Shown one piece after another: positions 1 to 6,398 of a stretch of 6,670 nucleotides of DNA (its first letter is position 1; each line of letters opens with the position of its first letter). Below the pieces are notes generated by a model. That model did not search any database and was not told the origin of the DNA. It saw only the letters and a program-made list of their open reading frames with translations. Made by a program: the position numbers and the translations under genes. The stretch is from Alphaproteobacteria bacterium (GTDB lineage: Bacteria; Pseudomonadota; Alphaproteobacteria; Sphingomonadales; Sphingomonadaceae): positions 1 through 6,670 of the forward strand of contig VBAE01000147.1 in assembly GCA_005882415.1 (NCBI GenBank), given 5' to 3'.

Positions 1-3000
1 CTGATACGCTCAGCGGCTTCGAGAATCTGCTCGGCTCCGGCTTCAACGACAGCCTGACCGGCGACTCCGCGGTCAACACCATCTCCGGCGGCGCCGGCGA
101 CGACACTCTGAACCCGGGCTCGAATGCGGCCGGCAATGTCGACCTACTCGACGGCGGCGCCGGTTTGGACGTCGCTTCCTTCGCTGGTCAGACCGCGGTC
201 GTGGTCGCCACCTTGAACGGTGCGACCGACGTGGTCGCCACCGTCGGCGGCATCGCGGTCGCCACCCTGCACAGCATCGAGGGCCTGACCGGCGGCTCGA
301 GCGCCGACATCCTCACCGGTGACTCGGGCGCCAATGTGATCGACGGCGGCCTCGGCGACGACACCCTCGTCGGCGGCGCCGGGATCGACACGGTCTCCTT
401 CGCCAGCCGCGGCGCCTCGCCGATCACGGTCAACCTCGCCACCCTGACGGCCCAGAACACCGGTGCCGGCAACGACATCATCTCGGGCTTCGAGAATGTC
501 CGCGCCACCTCCGGCAACGACAGCGTCACCGGCGACGGTGCCGACAACACCTTCTTCGAGAGCGGCGGCAACGACATCTATAACGGCGCTGCCGGTTCGG
601 ACACGCTGGACTATTCGGCGGCGAATTCGACCGTCTCGGTCAACCTCAACACCCTCATCGGCCAGAACACCGGCACCTATGGCGGCACCGACACGATCAC
701 CAACATGGAGAATGTGATCGGCTCCGCGACCCAGCAGAATTTGCTGCAGGGCAATGCCTCGGCGAACCGCTTCGTCGGCGGCTCGGCGCTCGACACCATT
801 CTCGGCAATGGCGGCGCTGACACCATCGTCGGCGGCGCCGGCGACGACGTCCTGCTGGGCGGCAGCAACGCCGCTCTGGACGACGGCAGCGCCGACGTCC
901 TCGAGGGCGGCGAAGGCAGCGACTATCTGTCGGGTGGCCAGGGGAACGACATCCTGCGCGGCGGCCTGGGCGACGACAACCTCATCGGCGGCGTCGGCAA
1001 CACGTCGCGCCAGTTCTTCACCGGCGTCGACGGCGGAGACGACACCTATGACGGCGGCGACGGTACCGACATCGCCTTCCTGATCTACGACGGCCGCCTG
1101 GGCGTCGGGGCAAGCACGGTCGGCATCGCGTTCGACATCAGCAGCCTCCAGGGCAACAGCGCGATCACCTTCAACGGCGTCAATGTCGGGTCGATGACCA
1201 GCATCGAGCGGGTCACCTTCCGCGGCACCCAGGTCAACGACACCGTCAAGGGCGGCGGCACGCTCGACAGCCTCACCGGCATGGCGGGCGACGACACGCT
1301 CGACGGCTGGTACGGCAACGACACCCTCTCGGGCGGCGCCGGCAACGACACGCTGATCGGCGGCGAGGGCCTCGATACGGCCACCTACGTCAACTCCACC
1401 GCCGGCGTGAACGTCGACCTGCGCATCGCGGGCGCCCAGGACACGGGCGGCGAGGGTATCGATACCCTGGTCGGCATCGAGTATCTGACGGGCTCGAACT
1501 TCGGCGACACCCTGCGCGGTAACGACGACTTCAACCTGATCATCGACAATGCGGTCTCCGGCCCGGCCGGCCAGACCGACGCGCTGTACGGCTATGGCGG
1601 CAGGGACTCGCTCCTCGTCACCCGCGCCGCGGCGGCGCCTGCGACGAACGTCCTCATGGACGGCGGCGACGGCGACGATCTGATCCAGCTTGCCGCCGGA
1701 ACGGTGACGCTCAGCACCAATCCGAACGGGACGTCGTCGGATGGAGAGGGTCTGTCTTCGGGCGCCTTCTATGTCGCTCCCGGCCTCAGCGGCACCCGCT
1801 TCCTCGACAATGTCACGGTCAGCGCCGGCACCGGCAACGACCGCGTCGTTCTCACCGGCGTCGATGCTGCAGTGGTCGATCTCGGCACCGGCAACGATCT
1901 GCTCAGCATCAGCACGCTGGGCGGCGCCGGCTTCAACGACTACGACATTACCACCGGTGCGGGATCGGATACCATCCAGCTCGCCGGCACGGGCGCTGCG
2001 GCGACCACCACGGCGCGCGCCACGGTGGTTCGCGACTTCACGGTGGGGAGTGCGGGCGACCGCTTCGAACTCCGCACCGCGGCCAGCAGCTCCAGCTTCG
2101 ATCCGACCAGCTGGGTGAACACGACCAACTTCACCGGCCTCACCAGCGTCAGCCAGGACATGTTCGACAGCGGCCATCTGCGGCTCGTTCAGTCGGGCGC
2201 CGACATGCTGCTTCAGGCGGATCGTGACGGGACCGGCGCTGTCAGCGGCTTCGTCACCATCGCGACCCTCACCGGCACCTATACGGGCGGGTTCACCACC
2301 TTCAACTTCGACGGCATGATCGGGTCGCTGAACCTCAGCGGCATCGGCGCGCTCGACGAGACCCTCACCGGGGCGACGAAGGCGGACAATCTGAGCGGCA
2401 ATGACGGCAACGACGTGCTGATCGGCCTGGCCGGCAACGACACGCTCGACGGCGGAAACGGCGACGACGTGCTTCGCGGCGGAACCGGCGACGACACGCT
2501 GATCGGCGGCGCCGGCAGCGACACCGCAAGCTACAGCGATGCGGCGTCGGGCGTCACCGTGAACCTCGGCCTTGCAGGGCCGCAGGCGACCGGTGCGGGC
2601 AACGACTCGCTGAGCGGCATCGAGAACCTCGTCGGTTCGGCCTTCAACGACGTTCTCACCGGCGACGCTGGCGCAAACCAGATCGCCGGCGGAGCCGGCA
2701 ACGACCAGATCGACGGCGCCGCGGGTGCGGACGCCATGTCGGGCGGCCTCGGCGACGACTCCTATGTCGTCGACAATGCCGGCGACGTGGTCACCGAAGC
2801 CGCGGGCGAAGGCACCGACAGCGTCTCGAGCTCGATCAGCTACACGCTGACCGCGAACGTCGAGAACCTTACGCTGACCGGCACCGCCGCCAATGGCACC
2901 GGCAACGACCTCAACAACACTATCACCGGCAACGACTCCGCCAACATCCTCGACGGCGCTGCCGGAGCGGATACCCTGGTCGGCGGCAAGGGCGACGACA

Positions 3001-4235
3001 CCTATTATGTCGACAATGCCGGCGATGTGGTCACGGAAGGGGCCAGCGAAGGCCTTGACAAGGTGATTGCTTCGGTCAGCTACGCGCTCGCCGCCAATGT
3101 CGAGGACCTGCTCCTCGTCGGCGCTGCGCTTAACGGCACCGGCAACGAGCTCGCCAACGTCATCACCGGCAACGGGCTCGACAACGGCCTCGTCGGCGGC
3201 GCGGGCAACGACACGCTCTACGGCATGGCCGGCAACGACGTGCTCGACGGCGGCACCGGCACCGATACGATGGTCGGCGGCACCGGCAACGACACCTATG
3301 TCGTCGACACTGCCGGCGACGTCGTCACCGAGAATGCCGGCGAGGGCACCGACACCGTCCTGTCCTCGATCAGCTACACGCTCGGCACCAACTTCGAGAA
3401 CCTCACACTCACCGGCACGGCGGCTGACGGCACCGGCAACGGCGTCGCCAACGTCATCACCGGCAACGACTCGGCGAACCACCTCTACGGCCTCGCCGGC
3501 GACGACACGCTGATCGGCAATGGCGGCGACGACGTCCTCGACGGCGGCACCGGAGCGGATCAGATGTTCGGCGGCACCGGCAACGACTTCTACTTCGTCG
3601 ACAATGCCGGGGACCAGGTCACCGAGCTTGCGGGCCAGGGGACTGACACCGTGTCGAGCGGGATCAGCTACACCCTCGGCGCCAATGTCGAGAATCTGAT
3701 CCTCACCGGCTCGGCTCTGGACGGCACCGGCAACGGGCTCGACAACGTCCTGACCGGCAACGGTCTGTCGAACCACCTGAATGGCGGCGCGGGCAACGAC
3801 CGCATCGCCGGCGGCGGCGGCTACGATTACCTCTCGGGCGGCACCGGCAACGACGTGTTCGTGGCCGAGATTACCGACGGGAAGATCGCCAGCAAGAGCG
3901 GCCCGATCTCGGTCGACATGATCCTGGACTTCCAGGACGGCGACAAGATCGACCTCTCCGGGATCGACGCCAACGCCAATCAGGCGGGCTTCCAGTCCTT
4001 CACCTGGGTCGGCCAGGCGGCCGGCAAGGGCGCGGGCGAGCTGTCGTTCAACCATTACGGCAACATGGACGCCGCCGAGAAGGCGCTGGGCATGGATCTC
4101 GACGGTGTGGACGGCAAGAGCCCGTTCGACGGCCAGGTCTCCGTCGTCTTCGGCAATGTCGACGGCGGCGCCCCGGACTTCGCCTTCGTGCTGGTCAACA
4201 ACCAGACCTTCCACACGACCGACTTCATCTTCTAA
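1..4235 (+). CDS. Large RTX-type calcium-binding repeat protein, 5'-truncated by the window edge
   Basis: The frame is open from the first base (complete codons start at position 3, reading DTLSGFENLLGSGFND) to TAA at 4233-4235. About 1,410 residues are visible and the true start lies upstream; a TTG at 165 is internal and not a start. Glycine-aspartate nonapeptides of the GGxGxDxLx type recur throughout, for example GNDTLSGGAGNDTLIGGEG near residues 439-457. In RTX proteins these form Ca2+-binding parallel beta-rolls. They alternate with linker modules of about 45-60 residues of the form DTASYxxAxxGVTVNLxxxxAQxTGxGxDxLxGIENLxGSxFNDxLTG (clear examples near residues 130-175, 460-505 and 840-885). 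The C-terminus resembles serralysin-type/type I secretion targets. Family knowledge implies export by an ABC-type type I exporter and extracellular folding on Ca2+. No protease, lipase or other catalytic motif is visible, so an adhesin, surface-layer or matrix role is only a guess. The next gene is separated by a terminator. Confidence 0.
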   Translation, partial: DTLSGFENLLGSGFNDSLTGDSAVNTISGGAGDDTLNPGSNAAGNVDLLDGGAGLDVASFAGQTAVVVATLNGATDVVATVGGIAVATLHSIEGLTGGSSADILTGDSGANVIDGGLGDDTLVGGAGIDTVSFASRGASPITVNLATLTAQNTGAGNDIISGFENVRATSGNDSVTGDGADNTFFESGGNDIYNGAAGSDTLDYSAANSTVSVNLNTLIGQNTGTYGGTDTITNMENVIGSATQQNLLQGNASANRFVGGSALDTILGNGGADTIVGGAGDDVLLGGSNAALDDGSADVLEGGEGSDYLSGGQGNDILRGGLGDDNLIGGVGNTSRQFFTGVDGGDDTYDGGDGTDIAFLIYDGRLGVGASTVGIAFDISSLQGNSAITFNGVNVGSMTSIERVTFRGTQVNDTVKGGGTLDSLTGMAGDDTLDGWYGNDTLSGGAGNDTLIGGEGLDTATYVNSTAGVNVDLRIAGAQDTGGEGIDTLVGIEYLTGSNFGDTLRGNDDFNLIIDNAVSGPAGQTDALYGYGGRDSLLVTRAAAAPATNVLMDGGDGDDLIQLAAGTVTLSTNPNGTSSDGEGLSSGAFYVAPGLSGTRFLDNVTVSAGTGNDRVVLTGVDAAVVDLGTGNDLLSISTLGGAGFNDYDITTGAGSDTIQLAGTGAAATTTARATVVRDFTVGSAGDRFELRTAASSSSFDPTSWVNTTNFTGLTSVSQDMFDSGHLRLVQSGADMLLQADRDGTGAVSGFVTIATLTGTYTGGFTTFNFDGMIGSLNLSGIGALDETLTGATKADNLSGNDGNDVLIGLAGNDTLDGGNGDDVLRGGTGDDTLIGGAGSDTASYSDAASGVTVNLGLAGPQATGAGNDSLSGIENLVGSAFNDVLTGDAGANQIAGGAGNDQIDGAAGADAMSGGLGDDSYVVDNAGDVVTEAAGEGTDSVSSSISYTLTANVENLTLTGTAANGTGNDLNNTITGNDSANILDGAAGADTLVGGKGDDTYYVDNAGDVVTEGASEGLDKVIASVSYALAANVEDLLLVGAALNGTGNELANVITGNGLDNGLVGGAGNDTLYGMAGNDVLDGGTGTDTMVGGTGNDTYVVDTAGDVVTENAGEGTDTVLSSISYTLGTNFENLTLTGTAADGTGNGVANVITGNDSANHLYGLAGDDTLIGNGGDDVLDGGTGADQMFGGTGNDFYFVDNAGDQVTELAGQGTDTVSSGISYTLGANVENLILTGSALDGTGNGLDNVLTGNGLSNHLNGGAGNDRIAGGGGYDYLSGGTGNDVFVAEITDGKIASKSGPISVDMILDFQDGDKIDLSGIDANANQAGFQSFTWVGQAAGKGAGELSFNHYGNMDAAEKALGMDLDGVDGKSPFDGQVSVVFGNVDGGAPDFAFVLVNNQTFHTTDFIF
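2022..2293 (+). other. Internal module resembling a type I secretion target/serralysin C-terminal domain, within the RTX protein
   Basis: Residues of about 674-764 of the visible protein read VVRDFTVGSAGDRFEL, then GHLRLVQSGADMLLQADRDG, then SGFVTIATLTGTYTGG. The order is a [VI]xDF-x-[GD]xGDxxxL strand, a strand with an aspartate-rich DRDGTG turn, and a VTIATLTG strand. This is the layout of the C-terminal region that normally ends RTX/type I secreted proteins. Here it is followed by another ~650 residues of RTX repeats. The stretch before it (about 1540-2020) has fewer nonapeptides and more Ser/Thr/Ala. Assignment is by motif layout only, and sequence similarity to the real C-terminal module is modest. 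Confidence 0.
2742..3836 (+). repeat. Four tandem long repeats (80-98 residues) in the RTX protein
   Basis: Each copy opens with GGxGxDxYxVDNAGDVVTE (DTAGDVVTE in copy 3, DNAGDQVTE in copy 4). It continues with a GEGTDxVxSSISYTLxANVENL-like stretch, then a TLTGTAxxGTGNxLxNxITGN-like stretch, and ends in one or more RTX nonapeptides. Copies begin at 2742, 2982, 3276 and 3570. A fifth head (GGTGNDVFVAEI) at 3837 diverges into the C-terminal domain. Spacings are 240, 294, 294 and 267 bp, or 80, 98, 98 and 89 residues. The differences (18 and 9 residues) equal two and one nonapeptides, so copies differ by whole beta-roll turns. The DNA is diverged at third positions between copies, which argues against a very recent duplication. 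Confidence 0.
3912..4232 (+). other. C-terminal serralysin-like/type I secretion signal region of the RTX protein
   Basis: Residues of about 1304-1410 read VDMILDFQDGDKIDLSGIDAN, then FTWVGQ, GELSFNHYG and VSVVFGNVDGGAPDFAFVLVNN, ending FHTTDFIF. The IxDFxxGDKIDLSGIDA strand followed by further beta strands and a final hydroxyl/acidic-plus-hydrophobic tail (T-T-D-F-I-F) matches the layout of the M10 peptidase C-terminal domain and the uncleaved C-terminal signal read by type I exporters. No exporter genes are in the window. Confidence 0.
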
Positions 4236-4241
4236 GCCGCA

Positions 4242-4259
4242 GCGGGGGTTCGCCCCCGC
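4242..4259 (+). other. GC-rich hairpin with UUCG tetraloop just after the RTX stop codon
   Basis: A perfect 7-bp stem (GCGGGGG / CCCCCGC) closes a TTCG tetraloop, beginning 6 bp after the RTX stop codon. No T-tract follows, so it is not a classical terminator by itself. It may protect the mRNA 3' end or help the terminator 22 bp downstream. Confidence 0.
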
Positions 4260-4280
4260 CGCTACTTCGACGAACGCAAG

Positions 4281-4309
4281 ACGCCCCGGCCTCACCGCCG
4301 GGGCGTTTT
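4281..4309 (+). terminator. Rho-independent terminator of the RTX gene
   Basis: A perfect 10-bp inverted repeat (ACGCCCCGGC at 4281-4290, GCCGGGGCGT at 4297-4306) has a 6-nt loop and runs into TTTT (4306-4309), 45 bp after the RTX stop. The T-tract is short, as is usual in GC-rich genomes. It separates the RTX gene from hicAB. Confidence 0.
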
Positions 4310-4377
4310 CGTTGTGGCCGACGCTGCTCAAGGATTTCCGACTCGTCGACGCCAATATTCCGCGATAAGCATTGAAC

Positions 4378-4635
4378 ATGGTGCGCGGGGTGAAGCTGCT
4401 GGAGCGGATGCGTGCCAACCCGCGCGACTGGCGGATCGAGGACGTGGAAACCTTGTGCGCGGCCTTCGGTCTGGAGCTGCACGGACCGCCGGGCGGCTCC
4501 CACTACGGCATAAAGCATGACAGCCAGGTCCTCCGCCTCACCATCCCTTTCAGGCGGCCGATCAAAGCCGTATATGTCCGTCAGCTGGTCCGTTATGTCG
4601 ATGCGGTGCGGGCCGCCCGAGAGGAGCAGACGTGA
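4378..4635 (+). CDS. hicA: HicA family toxin (type II toxin-antitoxin, mRNA interferase)
   Basis: An 85-residue protein from ATG at 4378 (MVRGVKLLERMRANPRDWRI...). TTG at 4372 and GTG at 4381 are in frame but less attractive; no strong Shine-Dalgarno is seen for any of them. HicA proteins are small double-stranded-RNA-binding-fold ribonucleases that cleave mRNA and are neutralised by HicB. The diagnostic stretch is GGSHYGIKH (residues 39-47), with His42 in the position of the catalytic histidine (G-S-H). It is followed by the beta strand VLRLTIPFRRPIK (51-63) and the C-terminal helix VRQLVRYVDAV. The N-terminal part (RANPRDWRIEDVETLCAAFGLEL) is longer than in minimal ~60-residue HicA proteins, as in a variant I recall being common in alphaproteobacteria. 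The stop codon overlaps the hicB start by 4 bp, implying co-translation. Toxin-first order is usual for hicAB. Confidence 0.
   Translation: MVRGVKLLERMRANPRDWRIEDVETLCAAFGLELHGPPGGSHYGIKHDSQVLRLTIPFRRPIKAVYVRQLVRYVDAVRAAREEQT
4621..4626 (+). promoter_or_regulatory. Shine-Dalgarno of hicB inside the hicA 3' end
   Basis: GAGGAG lies 5 nt before the GTG at 4632 and supports that GTG as the hicB start. A good site of its own may let the antitoxin be translated more efficiently than hicA, which has no obvious site; that reading is an inference. Confidence 0.
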
Positions 4636-4856
4636 CCGACGCCCACGGCAGCTACAAGGTGGTGATCGAGACCCTGTCCGAAGAGGACGGCGGAGGCTTC
4701 CTGGCGACGGTGCCGGAGCTCCCTGGCTGCATGTCGGACGGCGAAACGCGGGCGGAGGCGCTCGCCAACGTCGAGGACGCGATCGCCACCTGGATCTGGT
4801 GCGCGCGCCAGACAGGCGAGCAGATCCCGGAACCGCAGCTTCATCGCGCGGCGTGA
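4632..4856 (+). CDS. hicB: HicB family antitoxin, short form without DNA-binding tail
   Basis: A 74-residue acidic protein starting at GTG 4632, within the hicA stop (GTGA overlap). HicB antitoxins bind and block HicA through a partial RNase H-like fold. The fold signature is clear: YKVVIETLSEEDGGGFLATVPELPGCMSDGET (residues 8-39), then helix RAEALANVEDAIATWIWCARQTG, ending in the typical IPEP (65-68). Many HicB proteins carry a C-terminal HTH or ribbon-helix-helix domain that represses the operon. Here only six residues follow IPEP, so this copy should neutralise the toxin but cannot obviously bind DNA. The gene converges on the stress-protein gene 47 bp away. Both partners look intact. Confidence 0.
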   Translation: MTDAHGSYKVVIETLSEEDGGGFLATVPELPGCMSDGETRAEALANVEDAIATWIWCARQTGEQIPEPQLHRAA

Positions 4857-4903
4857 GGCGATGGCGCGGGGCGGCGGTTTGTGCCGTCTGGTACCGTCTG
4901 CCT

Positions 4904-5716
4904 TCAGCCCGGCCCCGCCGCCGCCGGCAGGACGAGCACCGGGCAGCTTGCGTCGCGGATCATGCGTTCGGTGGTGCTGCCGCGGAGGGCGTCGAGAAGG
5001 CCGCTTCGGCCGGCGGTGAGCATGGCGACCATGTCCGCTTGCTCCGCGGCGTGAACCAGCGTCTCCACGACCGGGCCCTCCAGAAGCCGCACTAATATTT
5101 TCTCGCCTTGCGCGCCTCGGACGGCGGGAGCGGAGTTGCCGACGTGGACGACGTCGATCGCCACGCCTGAACCGTTGGTCACCGTGTCGAGCATTGCCAG
5201 GAGCCCGTCCGGCGAAGGGCTGTGATCGATCGGGACGAGGACCCGTTCGAGGCTGAGCACGCCCGTTTCTGAATCGACCATCGCACGGGCCCTGGGGCCC
5301 AGGATCAGGGTCGGAACCAGCGTGTCCCGCACCACTTCGGCCGAGACGGATCCCTTCGTCCAGCGCTCCAGGCCGGCATGGCCGCGGCTGGCCATGACGA
5401 GGAGGCCGGGCCGGTGATCCTGCAGATATCGCGCGAGGCCTTCCGCCGCGTCGAGGCTGCGGATGCCGATCTTGTGGACGCGAACGCCGGTCTCCGACGC
5501 GATGTCCTCGACCTGCGCGTCCGCCTTCAGCAGACCCCAGCGGCGAAGCACCTTCCGCACCTGCGGGAACTCATGCCAGTGACCCGCCTCGTCCGGCGGA
5601 CCGACGTGAAGCAGGTCGAGGGTGCTTCGGTTGTCGATGGCGAGGCGCAGGGCATGCTCGAAAGCCGTGGCTCCCGCGTCGGAAAAGTCGGTGGGGTGGG
5701 CGATCGAATGGATCAT
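4904..5716 (-). CDS. Tandem-domain universal stress protein (UspA family)
   Basis: A 270-residue soluble protein from ATG at 5716 (MIHSIAHPTDFSDAG...). An in-frame ATG at 5788 would add 24 residues, but the inner start begins directly with the first beta strand typical of Usp proteins (I-x-x-P-T-D-F-S), and the outer one has no visible ribosome site. Two Usp folds lie in tandem: residues ~2-139 and ~156-264. Each keeps an ATP-binding-type loop of the G-x9-G-[ST] form: MASRG-(HAGLERWTK)-GSV at 108-124 and LTAG-(RSGLLDALR)-GST at 233-248. The second domain opens with ERVLVPIDHS. Such proteins bind nucleotides and respond to stress or energy limitation; the specific trigger here is not visible. 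It is read away from the DUF2975/HTH operon and towards hicB. Confidence 0.
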   Translation of the reverse strand: MIHSIAHPTDFSDAGATAFEHALRLAIDNRSTLDLLHVGPPDEAGHWHEFPQVRKVLRRWGLLKADAQVEDIASETGVRVHKIGIRSLDAAEGLARYLQDHRPGLLVMASRGHAGLERWTKGSVSAEVVRDTLVPTLILGPRARAMVDSETGVLSLERVLVPIDHSPSPDGLLAMLDTVTNGSGVAIDVVHVGNSAPAVRGAQGEKILVRLLEGPVVETLVHAAEQADMVAMLTAGRSGLLDALRGSTTERMIRDASCPVLVLPAAAGPG

Positions 5717-5720
5717 CCGA

Positions 5721-5749
5721 CAGCCGCTTAGGGGCCGATGCCCCGGCTG
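5721..5749 (-). promoter_or_regulatory. Hairpin in the usp leader, 4 nt before the start codon
   Basis: On the minus strand, CAGCCGGGGC (5749-5740) pairs with GCCCC (5735-5731) and, after a 5-nt bulge (TAAGC), with GGCTG (5725-5721). The loop is ATCG. This gives a 10-bp, all but A-U-free stem ending 4 nt before ATG 5716, so it covers the place where a ribosome site would lie. It could limit translation of the stress-protein gene, or it may be incidental if the start at 5788 is used. Confidence 0.
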
Positions 5750-5799
5750 TACCTCGGGGAAACTGCTGAATAGTCGCGAGGGCGTCATCTCGGATGAGT

Positions 5800-5858
5800 T
5801 ATCGGAATTCGATATGTCAGTTGACGGCGTTCGATAAGGTATGTATCGTTTATCGATA
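5800..5858. promoter_or_regulatory. Cluster of TATCG/CGATA half-sites, probable operator of the DUF2975/HTH operon
   Basis: Three TATCG (5800, 5844, 5851) and three CGATA (5810, 5832, 5854) fall within 59 bp. They form an inverted repeat TATCG-N5-CGATA (5800-5814), an inverted repeat CGATA-N7-TATCG (5832-5848), and the 8-bp palindrome TATCGATA (5851-5858). The second pair sits in the spacer and -10 of the predicted rightward promoter and the palindrome lies near the expected transcription start, which suits repression. The likely binder is the HTH protein encoded downstream (inference); a separate regulator is possible. Confidence 0.
5821..5849 (+). promoter_or_regulatory. Predicted sigma70-type promoter for the DUF2975/HTH operon
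   Basis: TTGACG (5821-5826, five of six matches to the -35 consensus) is followed after 17 bp by TATCGT (5844-5849, four of six matches to the -10 consensus). Transcription would start near 5856, giving a leader of about 20 nt that includes the Shine-Dalgarno at 5864. No equally good promoter for the leftward usp gene was found. Confidence 0.
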
Positions 5859-5863
5859 TTAAC

Positions 5864-5868
5864 AGGAG
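5864..5868 (+). promoter_or_regulatory. Shine-Dalgarno AGGAG deciding the DUF2975 start
   Basis: AGGAG lies 8 nt before ATG 5877. An earlier in-frame ATG at 5841 lies inside the predicted promoter spacer, has no ribosome site and would be upstream of the expected transcript start, so 5877 is preferred. Confidence 0.
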
Positions 5869-5876
5869 AGCGTCCG

Positions 5877-6398
5877 ATGCCCAGATCGCACTCAGCCGCA
5901 TTGCCGATCGCTTATGTGGTCCTGAAGCTTCTCGTGATCCTGAACTGGCTCGTCGGCGCAGCGATCCTGGCGCTGCTGGCCGTCCTGCCCAACGAGCAGT
6001 GGATCATGAGGGCGTTCGAGATCGCGCCCTCGCCCGATACACACCGCCTCGTCGTGGGGCTTCGCGCGATCGCCGTGCTCGGCCTCGTCACCATCCCGAT
6101 CAACTATGTCATCCTCAGGCGGCTGCTGGCCATGGTCGGCACGGTCCGGGTGGGCGATCCGTTCGTCGCCGCCAACGCCATGCGGCTGCGGGCGATCGCC
6201 TGGGCGCTGCTCGCGCTTCAGCTTCTCAGCCTGGTGATCGCCGCGATCGGCAAGAGCGTCTCGACGCCTGCCCACCCGGTGCATCTCGACGCCGGCTTCT
6301 CGGTCAACGGCTGGCTCGCCGTGCTTCTGACCTTCATCCTGGCCCGCGTCTTCGTCGAAGGGGCGCTGATGCGCGACGATCTCGAGGGCACGATCTGA
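5877..6398 (+). CDS. DUF2975 family membrane protein
   Basis: A 173-residue inner-membrane protein starting MPRSHSAALP. Four hydrophobic segments are visible at about residues 11-36, 59-82, 105-125 and 141-163. Family features are the short conserved loop RVGDPFVAANAMRLRAIAWAL (91-111) between helices 2 and 3, and the end ILARVFVEGALMRDDLEGTI, with the acidic motif RDDLEGTI typical of DUF2975 proteins. The function of the family is not established. Members are commonly encoded right before a small Cro/C1-type HTH regulator, as here: the stop codon overlaps the regulator's ATG (TGATG). A role as membrane partner or sensor for that regulator is a fair inference but not shown by the sequence. 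Confidence 0.
   Translation: MPRSHSAALPIAYVVLKLLVILNWLVGAAILALLAVLPNEQWIMRAFEIAPSPDTHRLVVGLRAIAVLGLVTIPINYVILRRLLAMVGTVRVGDPFVAANAMRLRAIAWALLALQLLSLVIAAIGKSVSTPAHPVHLDAGFSVNGWLAVLLTFILARVFVEGALMRDDLEGTI

Noticed and set aside
1454..1467. 14-bp perfect palindrome GGGTATCGATACCC containing the TATCGATA motif, inside the RTX gene
   Set aside because: It encodes ordinary repeat residues (G-I-D-T-L) in the middle of a coding region with no promoter nearby. Chance use of GGT/GAT codons is enough to explain it.
4310..4377. Promoter for hicA in the AT-richer stretch near 4352-4377
   Set aside because: No -35/-10 pair with acceptable spacing could be found; AATATT and GATAAG lack a partner at the right distance.
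144..4418. A 1,424-residue open frame on the minus strand opposite the RTX gene
   Set aside because: It is in exact antisense codon register with the RTX gene, is a low-complexity Val/Ala/Gly/Asp mirror of the repeats, and is open only because the sense gene avoids TTA, CTA and TCA codons. It begins inside hicA and crosses the terminator.
4857..4903. Possible bidirectional terminator between hicB and usp (GTGCCGTCTGGTACCGTCTG region)
   Set aside because: It contains a short direct repeat CCGTCTG and a GGTACC site but no stable stem and no T-tract on either strand.
5717..5788. 24-residue N-terminal extension of the universal stress protein from ATG 5788
   Set aside because: The extension is not like any part of the Usp fold, has no ribosome site, and the inner ATG at 5716 starts right at the first conserved strand. 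It is kept only as an alternative.
5892..6284. Minus-strand open frames opposite the DUF2975 gene
   Set aside because: Arg/His/Asp-rich shadow frames of a gene with clear membrane helices, a good Shine-Dalgarno and family features on the plus strand.
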